From JAFKFJ01 sp963786445 (lineage in GTDB: Bacteria > Pseudomonadota > Alphaproteobacteria > Acetobacterales > Acetobacteraceae), in NCBI GenBank assembly GCA_963786445.1, contig CAWAZU010000028.1, positions 1 through 64,000 on the forward strand: a stretch of 64,000 nt of DNA. The letters run 5' to 3'. The position numbers and the translations under genes were made by a program. Below, one piece after another: positions 26,353 through 33,965 of the stretch. The notes under the pieces were generated by a model that was given only the letters and a program-made list of their open reading frames with translations, did not search any database and had not been told where the DNA came from. How positions within the stretch are numbered: the first letter of the stretch is position 1; each line of letters opens with the position of its first letter.

Positions 26353-27225
26353 ATGATCCCACGCGAGCGTGCTGCCTATTCGGCAATCGTGGACCGTCCG
26401 CCGATCTCATTGCCCGGCAACAGCCGGCTCGTCGTCTGGACCATCGTCAACCTGGAGGTGTGGGACATCGGGCGGCCGATGGCGCGCCAGATCCTGCCGG
26501 CGCCAACCGGCCAGCCGCTGTTGCCCGATGTGCCCAACTGGGCCTGGCACGAATACGGCATGCGCGTCGGCGTCTGGCGCTTCTTCCGCCTGTTCGCAGC
26601 GCTCGGCATCCGTCCGACGCTGTCGGTGAACGCCCGCGTCTGCGAAGACTATCCCCGTGTCGCCGCACAGGCGCGCGACGCCGGATGGGAGTTCATGGGC
26701 CACGCCTGGGACCAGATGCCGATCCATCGCATCCAGGACCAGGCCGGGATGATCCGCAAGAGTCTCGACACCATCACGGCCTTCACCGGCACGCGCCCGG
26801 TCGGCTGGCTCGGCCCCGGCCTGACCGAGACAGAGGACACGCCCGACCTGCTGGCCGAAGCCGGCATCCGCTACATCGGCGACTGGGTGTACGACGACGA
26901 ACCGACGGAGATCCAGACCCGGCACGGCAAGCTGGTCACGCTGCCCTATACCGTGGAACTGAACGATATCCCGACGATGATCGTGCAGCACCACGAATCG
27001 CCGTACTGGCTCAGGCGCTGCCAGGACAGCTTCGACCGGCTGTACGAGGAAGGGGCGGAGCGCCCGAAATTCATGGCGATCGCCATTCATCCGTATATTT
27101 CCGGCCAGCCGCACCGCATCAGCTACCTTGAGGCTGTCTATGAGTACATCAACCGCCACGACGGCGTGCTGCACTGGAATGGCCTGGACATGCTGAAATG
27201 GTGGGATGCGGGCGCGGCAGGATAG
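26353..27225 (+). CDS. NodB-type deacetylase/amidohydrolase, PuuE-like
   Basis: 290 residues from ATG 26353, which has GGAG 8 nt upstream; ATG 26335 is a weaker alternative. The protein has the PuuE/allantoinase-like layout of the polysaccharide deacetylase family: WAWHEYGMRVGVWRFFRLF, GWEFMGHAWDQMPIH, GWLGPGLTETEDTPDLLAEA and FMAIAIHPYISGQPHR. There is no signal peptide, so it is cytoplasmic. With the HP0310-like gene on the other side of the transporter, it suggests that the imported compound carries an amide or N-acyl group to be cleaved. The substrate is unknown. Confidence 0.82.
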   Translation: MIPRERAAYSAIVDRPPISLPGNSRLVVWTIVNLEVWDIGRPMARQILPAPTGQPLLPDVPNWAWHEYGMRVGVWRFFRLFAALGIRPTLSVNARVCEDYPRVAAQARDAGWEFMGHAWDQMPIHRIQDQAGMIRKSLDTITAFTGTRPVGWLGPGLTETEDTPDLLAEAGIRYIGDWVYDDEPTEIQTRHGKLVTLPYTVELNDIPTMIVQHHESPYWLRRCQDSFDRLYEEGAERPKFMAIAIHPYISGQPHRISYLEAVYEYINRHDGVLHWNGLDMLKWWDAGAAG

Positions 27226-27281
27226 GCGCATTCGCACCGTGATGGCGGTCGCGACCCCGCTCGCCACCGGAGGGAAGTGGA

Positions 27282-28448
27282 ATGCGCATCGTCGATCTGC
27301 GTGAGCGGACGGTCCCGATCGCGTCGTCGATCGCCAATGCCTACATCGACTTCAGCAAGATGACCTTGAGTCTGGTCGCCGTGATCACCGACGTGATCCG
27401 CGACGGCCGGCCGGTGGTTGGCTACGGGTTCAATTCCAACGGCCGCTACGGCCAGGGACATCTCATCCGCGAGCGGTTCCGTCCCCGCCTGCTGGATGCC
27501 GATCCCGCCAGCCTCGCCACCGCGGACGGCGGCAATCTCGATCCGCACCGGATCTGGGCCGCCATGTTCCGCAACGAGAAGCCGGGCGGGCATGGCGAAC
27601 GTTCGGTTGCCCTCGGCACGATCGACATGGCGGTGTGGGACGCGGTGGCCAAGATCGCCGGCAAGCCGCTGTTCCGCCTGCTGGCGGAACGCTTCGCGCA
27701 CGGCGCGGCCGATCCGCGCGTGTTCGTCTATGCCGCCGGCGGCTACTATTATCCGGGCAAGGACATCGGCCGGCTGCGGGACGAGATGCGCAGCTATCTC
27801 GACCGCGGCTATTCGACGGTGAAGATGAAGATCGGCGGCGCACCGCTCGCCGACGACCTGAAGCGCATCGACGCGGTGCTGTCGATCCTCGGCGCCGGCC
27901 AGAGGCTCGCGGTCGATGCCAACGGCCGCTTCGACCTGCCGCAGGCCATTGCCTACGCCAAGGCGCTGTCCGCCTACGACCTGTTCTGGTACGAGGAACC
28001 GGGCGACCCGCTGGATTACGAACTGCAGGCGGAACTGGCCTGTCACTACGACAAGCCGATGGCGACAGGCGAGAACCTGTTCTCCATGCAGGACGCGCGC
28101 AACCTGATCCGCTACGGCGGCATGCGCAAGGACATCGACTGGCTGCAATTCGACTGCGCGCTGAGCTATGGCCTCGTCGAGTATCTGCGCATCCTCGACA
28201 TGCTGGCGTCCTATGGCTGGTCGCCGCGCCGCTGCATTCCGCATGGCGGCCATCAGATGTCGCTGAACATCGCGGCCGGGCTCGGCCTCGGCGGCAACGA
28301 GTCCTATCCCGACCTGTTCCAGCCCTATGGCGGCTTCCCGGACGGGGTGCGGGTCGAGAACGGGTACGTCGCCATGCCCGACCTGCCCGGCATCGGCTTC
28401 GAAGGCAAGTCCGATCTCTATCGGGAGATGCGCAGCCTCGCGACATAG
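27282..28448 (+). CDS. tarD: Enolase-superfamily dehydratase, D-tartrate dehydratase type
   Basis: 388 residues, preceded by GGAGGG. It closely resembles the Bradyrhizobium D-tartrate dehydratase along its length: AYIDFSKMT at about 20, YGFNSNGRYGQGHLIRERF at 48-66, NEKPGGHGERSVALGTIDMA, YAAGGYYYPGK, and the C-terminal half from SRCIP-like to the end. The active-site set is present: KMK (K181/K183), D212, E238, E264 and H321 in PHGGHQ. That enzyme dehydrates D-tartrate to oxaloacetate. The match is strong enough for the subgroup, but substrate range among close homologues is not certain. It ends module B. Confidence 0.85.
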   Translation: MRIVDLRERTVPIASSIANAYIDFSKMTLSLVAVITDVIRDGRPVVGYGFNSNGRYGQGHLIRERFRPRLLDADPASLATADGGNLDPHRIWAAMFRNEKPGGHGERSVALGTIDMAVWDAVAKIAGKPLFRLLAERFAHGAADPRVFVYAAGGYYYPGKDIGRLRDEMRSYLDRGYSTVKMKIGGAPLADDLKRIDAVLSILGAGQRLAVDANGRFDLPQAIAYAKALSAYDLFWYEEPGDPLDYELQAELACHYDKPMATGENLFSMQDARNLIRYGGMRKDIDWLQFDCALSYGLVEYLRILDMLASYGWSPRRCIPHGGHQMSLNIAAGLGLGGNESYPDLFQPYGGFPDGVRVENGYVAMPDLPGIGFEGKSDLYREMRSLAT

Positions 28449-28462
28449 CCGGCGCCCGGCCG

Positions 28463-29044
28463 TCAGTGCCGCTGCGCAACGGGCACGCGCTGCGCCGGCC
28501 AGAACCCGGCCGATACGCCGACGCCGAGGAGAATCAGTGCCAGCCCGACCAGGCTGTCGGTGCTCGGCATCTCCCCGAGCCAGATTTCCGACGCCGCGAC
28601 CCCGAGCACCGGCGTCGCCAGTTGCCCCAGCCTCGACCACCAGCCAGAATGCGACGAACGTGGCGAAGATGCTGACAAAGGCGAACGGCAGCAGGAACCC
28701 TGCCGACAGGCTGGCGCGTGGCACACCGCCCTCGATCACCATGGCGAACGGCAGCAGCAGCAGGTCGCCGACGGTGCTGACGCCGACGGTAATGAGGCCG
28801 GTCATCAGCGCGCTCTGGAACACCCCCAGCACCAGGACGATCGGCCATTCGCCGCGCGGTGGACCAGCGCATCGAGCAGGCCCGCCGCCAGCAGCCTGCC
28901 GCTGCTGAACCAGAGCGGCGATGACTCCCGCAGGCCGATCTTCATCACCGGCCAATGGACGCCAAGCAACAGGACCGACAGCGCCAGCGCCGCCGGCCCG
29001 ATCCATCTCGCCGCACCGCCGGCGCGGAGGTTTTGTGGCTGCAC
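28463..29044 (-). pseudogene. EamA-family permease, internally deleted and frameshifted
   Basis: The N-terminal helix pair (GPAALALSVLLLGVHWPVMK) lies in one frame. A middle part (FQSALMTGLITVGVSTVG, then FLLPFAFVSIFATFVAFWLV) is in a second, and the C-terminal helix region (LATPVLGVAASEIWLGE, LVGLALILLGVGVSAGF) is in a third. About 195 codons remain where EamA exporters have about 290-300, so roughly 100 codons from the centre are gone. It is a dead drug/metabolite transporter gene between the tartrate dehydratase and the SDR. Confidence 0.75.
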
Positions 29045-29119
29045 CCTCGTCGATATCTCCGGACCCGGCGGGTTCCTGGTCTGCGCGGGCCGGCCCGTGC
29101 GGACTGCGCGGCGGCGCCC

Positions 29120-29866
29120 TCAGATCATGACGTCGCCGCCATTCGGATTGAGCGAGGCACCGATATAATATGAACCCTCGTCGGACGCGAGCAGCACCGC
29201 CGTCGGCGCGATCTCGTCCACCGTGCCGGCGCGCCCGATCGGCAGCTCGGCCAGCTTGTTCTTCCGCCACGCCTCGGGAATGTTGCGGAACAGCTCGGTG
29301 TCGATCGGGCCGGGGCAGATCGCGTTCACGGTGATACCGTCCCGCGCCACTTCATACGCCAGCGAGCGCGTGAAGCCGAGCACGCCGGCCTTGGCGGCAG
29401 CATAATGCGCCATATCCGCAGCGCCCTTGTGCGCAAGCTGCGAACTCGTGCTGATGATGCGGCCCCATTGCCGCCGCGTCATGCCGGGCAGGACGGCGCG
29501 CGTGCACAGGAAGATGCTGCGCAGGTTCACCCGCATCATGTCGTCCCACATCTCGGTCGGCATGTCGATGACGCGGGACGTGGTGTCGATGCCGGCGTTG
29601 TTCACCAGGATGTCGATGCGCCCGAGCGCCGAGTTGACCTGCGCGACGGCGGTCTTCACCTGCGCCTCGTCGCCGACATCCGCTGCGACCGCGAAGGACT
29701 TGGCGCCGAGCGCGGCGATTTCCTGTGCCGTCTGCTCCGCGAGGTCGCTGCGGCGGTCCAGGACCGCGACTGCCGCGCCCTCGCGCGCGAAGGCCAGCGC
29801 GATCGCGCGGCCGATCCCGCGCGCCCCGCCAGTCACGAGCGCCATTCGTCCTTGCAGCCTGTTCAT
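29120..29866 (-). CDS. Short-chain dehydrogenase/reductase (SDR)
   Basis: 248 residues, classical SDR: TGGARGIG at 12-19, NNAG at 89-92, catalytic Ser142, Tyr155 and Lys159 (YAAAKAG), and the PGPIDTE segment after it. It resembles FabG-like sugar, polyol or hydroxyacid dehydrogenases. A conserved Asp36-like residue after the second strand (AVLDRRSD) favours NAD over NADP. It lies 15 bp upstream in position from the end of the oligopeptide-type ABC operon and reads in the same direction, so it is probably the last gene of that unit. Confidence 0.88.
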   Translation of the reverse strand: MNRLQGRMALVTGGARGIGRAIALAFAREGAAVAVLDRRSDLAEQTAQEIAALGAKSFAVAADVGDEAQVKTAVAQVNSALGRIDILVNNAGIDTTSRVIDMPTEMWDDMMRVNLRSIFLCTRAVLPGMTRRQWGRIISTSSQLAHKGAADMAHYAAAKAGVLGFTRSLAYEVARDGITVNAICPGPIDTELFRNIPEAWRKNKLAELPIGRAGTVDEIAPTAVLLASDEGSYYIGASLNPNGGDVMI

Positions 29867-29881
29867 GTCGATGTCTCCCTC

Positions 29882-30928
29882 TCAAGCGGCCGGCAGACCG
29901 TGATGGGTCCCCAGGATCCGTTCGGCCTCCTGCTGGAATTGCTCGAACGTGTCGGTCATGTTAACGAAGCGCGCCACGTCGCGGTGGCGGAAGCAATGCG
30001 CGAGATGGCCGCCGCCGACATCCTCCGCCGGCGGCATCGTCTGCCGGCACCGTTCCTCCGCCAGCGGACAACGCGAGGCGAGATAGCAGCCCGACGGCAG
30101 GTTGATCGGGCTCGGGATCTCGCCCTTGAGGCTGATGTTCGCCTCGAACGACAGATGCGGGTGCGGCAGCAGCACCGAGGACAGCAGGCCGACGCTGTAG
30201 GGATGGCGGGCCTGCGCGAATACTTCGGCGGCGTCGCCCTGTTCGACGACCATGCCGAGATACATCACGGCGATGCGGTGGCTGATGAAACGTACCGTGC
30301 TGAGGTCGTGGGAGATGAATAGATAGGACGTGCCCAGCTCGCGCTGGATCTTCATCAGCAGCTCGATGATCTCGGCGCGAGCGGTGGGATCGAGGGCCGA
30401 AGTCGGCTCGTCGAGCACGATAAGCTCCGGCCGCGTGATGATCGCCCGCGCGATGCCGACGCGCTGCTGCTGGCCGGCGCTCAGTTCGGCCGGATAGAGG
30501 TCGAGCATGTCCCTGCGCAGCCCCACCTGCTCGACCGCCCGCAGCACGCGTTCCTGCCGCTCCGTGGCCGGGCTGCGCAGCGCCAGCAACGGTTCCTCGA
30601 TCGAGCGTCCGATGCGCATCAGCGGATCGAGCAATTCCGCCGGCTCCTGGAAGACCAGCTGGATCTTGCCGAACAGGTTGCGCGGCCGGCGCGCCCGCGG
30701 CATGGAGATGTTTTCGCCCTTGAACCGCAGCGTGCCCGCGGACGCTTCGACCAGACCAACGATGCAGCGCCCGACCGTGGTCTTGCCGGAGCCGCTCTCT
30801 CCCACCAGGCCCAGCGTTTCGCCTGGCGCGATCGAGAACGACACGCCGTTGATCGCCTGCACCACGCTGCGCGATCCCGTGATCGGGAATCGCTTGTAAA
30901 GACCTTCGACCTCCAGCACCGCGCTCAT
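29882..30928 (-). CDS. Oligopeptide/nickel-type ABC ATPase, OppF/DppF-like
   Basis: 348 residues: Walker A GESGSGKTT, Q-loop region LVFQEPAELLDP, signature LSAGQQQRVGIARA, Walker B LIVLDEPTSALD, and the C-terminal OppF extension with a Cys motif (CYLASRCPLAEERCRQ) that in this family can hold an Fe-S cluster. It pairs with the OppD-like ATPase just upstream (4-nt overlap) to energise the DppBC-type permeases. It works on the cytoplasmic side of the inner membrane. Confidence 0.92.
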   Translation of the reverse strand: MSAVLEVEGLYKRFPITGSRSVVQAINGVSFSIAPGETLGLVGESGSGKTTVGRCIVGLVEASAGTLRFKGENISMPRARRPRNLFGKIQLVFQEPAELLDPLMRIGRSIEEPLLALRSPATERQERVLRAVEQVGLRRDMLDLYPAELSAGQQQRVGIARAIITRPELIVLDEPTSALDPTARAEIIELLMKIQRELGTSYLFISHDLSTVRFISHRIAVMYLGMVVEQGDAAEVFAQARHPYSVGLLSSVLLPHPHLSFEANISLKGEIPSPINLPSGCYLASRCPLAEERCRQTMPPAEDVGGGHLAHCFRHRDVARFVNMTDTFEQFQQEAERILGTHHGLPAA

Positions 30929-31932
30929 GCCGTCTCCAGCGGAAAATGGCAGCGCGCCCAGTGCCCCGGCGACACTTCGCCAAGCCCCGGCTTCGAGCGT
31001 GTGCAGAGCGGCTGAGCGCGTGGGCAGCGGCCGGCATAGACGCAGCCCGGCTGCCCACTGTCCGGGCGCAGGGCGGTGTCGGGACCGCTCCAGCCACGGC
31101 GGAGCCGCGGATTATGGGAGAAAGCGGCCAGCAGCATGGCCGTGTACGGGTGCCGGGGACTCAGGAACAGCGCCTCACGCGGCGCCAGTTCCATGATCTC
31201 GCCCTCGTAGATGACGGCCACGCGGTCACAGAAATGCGCGGCGATGCCGACGTCGCGGGTGATGAACAGCATCGCGCTGTCGCGTTCCCGCGCCAGTTGC
31301 CGCAACAGCTCCAGGATCTGCGCCTGCACGGTCACGTCGAGGCCGCTGGTGGCGTCATCCGAAATGATGAAGCGTGGCGAGCAGACGAGCGCGATGGCGA
31401 TCACGACGCGCTGCGCCATGCCGCCCGACAGCTCATGCGGATAGGCCTTCATCCGGCGTTCCGGATCGGGGATCTGCACCGCCCGCAGCATGTCCAGGGC
31501 GACCGCCTGCGCCGCTTTGGCGTCGCGGCTCAGATGCACCCGCGCGATGTTCGCGATCTGCTCGCCGACGGTGAGCAGCGGGTTCAGTTCGCCGCGGGGA
31601 TTCGGCACCACGACGGACAGGTCCCGGCCACGCATCCGCTGCAACTCGCGTTCCGGCAGGCGCAGCAGATCGAGACCGCCGAAGCGCACGCTGCCGGCGG
31701 CAATGCGGCCCGGCGTCGGGGTCAGGTTCAGGATGGAGCGGGCGAGCGTGGTCTTGCCGGCGCCGGACTCGCCGACCAGACCGACAATTTCCCCGGCGCC
31801 GATCGCAAGATCGAGGTCGCGGATCACGACTTTCGGCCGGCCCGTGATGGTCGGAAACTCGACGCGCAGTCCGGTGATCTCCAGCGCCGCGGCGCGCGCG
31901 GGAAGCGAACCGGGTGCCACAGGCGCGTGCAT
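30925..31932 (-). CDS. Oligopeptide-type ABC ATPase, OppD/DppD-like
   Basis: 335 residues from ATG 31932. Walker A is GESGAGKTT. The usual Q-loop reads VVPNPRGELNPLLT, with Asn-Pro where most relatives have a Gln, so the Q-loop is unusual. Signature LSGGMAQRVVIAIA follows, then a Walker B-like IISDDATSGLD, where the normal Glu after the Asp is replaced (DDAT instead of DEPT). A C-terminal Cys cluster (CVYAGRCPRAQPLC) follows. The missing Glu suggests weak or asymmetric hydrolysis in this half, as in several heterodimeric ABC pairs. Confidence 0.9.
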   Translation of the reverse strand: MHAPVAPGSLPARAAALEITGLRVEFPTITGRPKVVIRDLDLAIGAGEIVGLVGESGAGKTTLARSILNLTPTPGRIAAGSVRFGGLDLLRLPERELQRMRGRDLSVVVPNPRGELNPLLTVGEQIANIARVHLSRDAKAAQAVALDMLRAVQIPDPERRMKAYPHELSGGMAQRVVIAIALVCSPRFIISDDATSGLDVTVQAQILELLRQLARERDSAMLFITRDVGIAAHFCDRVAVIYEGEIMELAPREALFLSPRHPYTAMLLAAFSHNPRLRRGWSGPDTALRPDSGQPGCVYAGRCPRAQPLCTRSKPGLGEVSPGHWARCHFPLETA

Positions 31933-31946
31933 CGGCGTATCGTCCC

Positions 31947-32957
31947 TCAATGTCCGATCCGCGGGTCGATCGTGAAATAGATGATATCGACGACGAGATA
32001 CACGAACAGCGAAAAGATGGCGGAGAACAGCACGAATCCCAGCACCGGATAGAGGTCGGAATTGAGCACGCCCTGCACGGCGTACTGGCCGGCGCCGCCC
32101 CAGCTGAACACGATCTCCACCAGCACGGCGCCGCCGATCAGGTAGCCATAGAGCACGCTGACGATCGTGACCACCGACGGCAGGGCGTTGCGCAGCGCGT
32201 GCCGCACCACCATCCGGTGCGGGATGCCGCACAGCACCTCGTAGTGGCTGAAATCCGACTGCAGCATCTTTTCCATCGTGGATTGCGTCATCTTCAGGAT
32301 CGGCCCGGCATTGATCAGGCCGAGCGTCAGCACCGGCAGCAGCAGATGGCCCAGCGCCGACCGCAGCGCCTCCCAGTTGCCGGTCAGCAGGCAATCGACG
32401 GTGAGAAAGCCGGTGATGGGATCGGGCGGGATGACGGCGATGTCGATGCGGCCCAGCGGCGCCGGCACCCATTGCAGCAGGGTATAGAACACGAAGATGA
32501 GGACGAGGGCGAGCCAGAAATCGGGCAGCGAACCGGCGCCGAGGCCGTAGAAGTCGGCGATCCGCGCCAGGATGCCGCGGCTGTTGAACGCCGACGCGAG
32601 CCCGAGCGAAATTCCGATCACCACGGCCGCGAGCAGGCCGAAAGTTACCAGTTCCAGAGTGGCTGGAAAGCGTTGGAGCAGGTCCTCCAGCACCGGCCGC
32701 GTGGTCTGCCAGGACGTGCCGAGGTCGCCAAGCGCCAGATGCTGCAGATAGATCCAGAACTGCACCGGCAGGGAATGATCCAGGCCCAGGTTGCTGCGCA
32801 GCGACGCGATCGCCTCCGGCGTTGCCGTTGGACCTAGCATCAGCACCGCGGGATCGCCGGGGATCGACTTCACCAACAGGAAGCTGACCAGCACGATGCC
32901 GAGCAGCTGCGGGGCGATGAACAGCAGGCGGTGGCCGATGAATGCAAGAACGTTCAT
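31947..32957 (-). CDS. Oligopeptide-type ABC permease, DppB-like
   Basis: 336 residues from ATG 32957, six or so membrane helices. The N-terminus is typical of DppB/OppB (FIGHRLLFIAPQLLGIVLVS, then KSIPGDPAVLMLGPTATPE), and the coupling-loop region is present (YEVLCGIPHRMVVRHALRNA). It overlaps the DppC-like gene by 4 nt. With the DppC-like partner it forms the membrane channel for a peptide-like or other modified organic solute. Confidence 0.92.
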   Translation of the reverse strand: MNVLAFIGHRLLFIAPQLLGIVLVSFLLVKSIPGDPAVLMLGPTATPEAIASLRSNLGLDHSLPVQFWIYLQHLALGDLGTSWQTTRPVLEDLLQRFPATLELVTFGLLAAVVIGISLGLASAFNSRGILARIADFYGLGAGSLPDFWLALVLIFVFYTLLQWVPAPLGRIDIAVIPPDPITGFLTVDCLLTGNWEALRSALGHLLLPVLTLGLINAGPILKMTQSTMEKMLQSDFSHYEVLCGIPHRMVVRHALRNALPSVVTIVSVLYGYLIGGAVLVEIVFSWGGAGQYAVQGVLNSDLYPVLGFVLFSAIFSLFVYLVVDIIYFTIDPRIGH

Positions 32958-33907
32958 GGCCCGGCGCCCGCGATGGTCGGAGTCGCGCGCGCATCGCCGG
33001 CCATGCGCGCAGCCTCCAGGTCGCGCAGCAATCCGCGCCGCTTCACCGGATCGGCGAACACCTCGATGCTGAGGCCAACCAGCGAGAAGCCGAACACGCT
33101 CACCGCCAGCGCCAGGCCGGGGAACACGGACGGCCACCACTGGCCGGTGACGACGCTCTGGAACCCCATGGCGATCATGCTGCCCCATTCTGGGGTGGGC
33201 GCGCGCACGCCCGCGCCCACGAAGCTCAAGCCTGCCGTCAGCAGGATCGCCCAGCCGACATTGACCGACAGCTGCGCCAGCACCGGGCCCATCGCGTTCG
33301 GCACGATATGGCGGAAGATGGTGCGCAGGTCCGACAGGCCGGCGACCAGGCTGGCCTCGACGTAGCGCATCTCTCGGATCGACATCACCTGCGCGCGCAT
33401 CAGGCGCAGGTAGATCGGCGCGTTGACGAAGGCGATCGCCAGCACGACGGTCTGGATGCTCTGGCCCAGGCTCGCCACCAGCGCGATCGCGAAAACGAAG
33501 ACGGGGAAGGCCTGCAGCACGTCAGCGGCACGCATCACGCCGTAGGATAGCCAGACGCGCACGCCGCGGCCGGAACTGTAGTAGCCGACCAGTGCGCCGA
33601 TGACCGAGCCGACCACGGCGGAGATCAGGGTGCCGGCCATGGCGATGGTCAGGTCGATGCGCGGCGCGTAGATGGTGCGGCTGAACACGTCCATGCCGAC
33701 GGCGTCGGTGCCGAACAGGTGGTGCCAGCCCGGCGCTTGCAGGAACTGCGCCGGATTGGCCTCGATCGGCGAATAGGGCGCGACGAGCGGCGCCAGCACG
33801 GCCGCGAGCAGGGTGGCTGCCACGATCACGTAGCCGACCACGAAGCGCGGCCGCACCCGCGCAACGTGACCGACGGAGCGTAGAAAGGCGACAAGCTGTG
33901 GCACCAC
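32954..33907 (-). CDS. Oligopeptide-type ABC permease, DppC-like
   Basis: 317 residues starting with GTG at 33907. DppC features: VAPYSPIEANPAQFLQAPGW, HLFGTDAVGMDVFSRTIYAP, a coupling loop MRYVEASLVAGLSDLRTIFR and SFVGAGVRAPTPEWGSM. It follows the binding-protein gene after a hairpin and overlaps the DppB-like gene. It acts in the inner membrane. Confidence 0.92.
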   Translation of the reverse strand: MVPQLVAFLRSVGHVARVRPRFVVGYVIVAATLLAAVLAPLVAPYSPIEANPAQFLQAPGWHHLFGTDAVGMDVFSRTIYAPRIDLTIAMAGTLISAVVGSVIGALVGYYSSGRGVRVWLSYGVMRAADVLQAFPVFVFAIALVASLGQSIQTVVLAIAFVNAPIYLRLMRAQVMSIREMRYVEASLVAGLSDLRTIFRHIVPNAMGPVLAQLSVNVGWAILLTAGLSFVGAGVRAPTPEWGSMIAMGFQSVVTGQWWPSVFPGLALAVSVFGFSLVGLSIEVFADPVKRRGLLRDLEAARMAGDARATPTIAGAGP

Positions 33908-33933
33908 GGGTATCCCAGCAGGAAAGGCAGGGA

Positions 33934-33958
33934 GGAGGCCCCATTGGGCGGGGCCTCC
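33934..33958 (-). terminator. Hairpin after the module C binding-protein gene
   Basis: On the minus strand, GGAGGCCCC-N7-GGGGCCTCC is a 9-bp perfect stem located 7 bp after the stop of the binding-protein gene and 26 bp before the permease start. There is no U-run. It matches the position of hairpins after the other island binding-protein genes. Confidence 0.6.
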
Positions 33959-33965
33959 GGCCGGC

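Noticed and set aside
27138..29270. 710-codon minus-strand open frame opposite the tartrate dehydratase gene
   Set aside because: Only its short part at about 28600-28900 resembles a real protein (the middle of the broken EamA gene). The remainder is antisense shadow.
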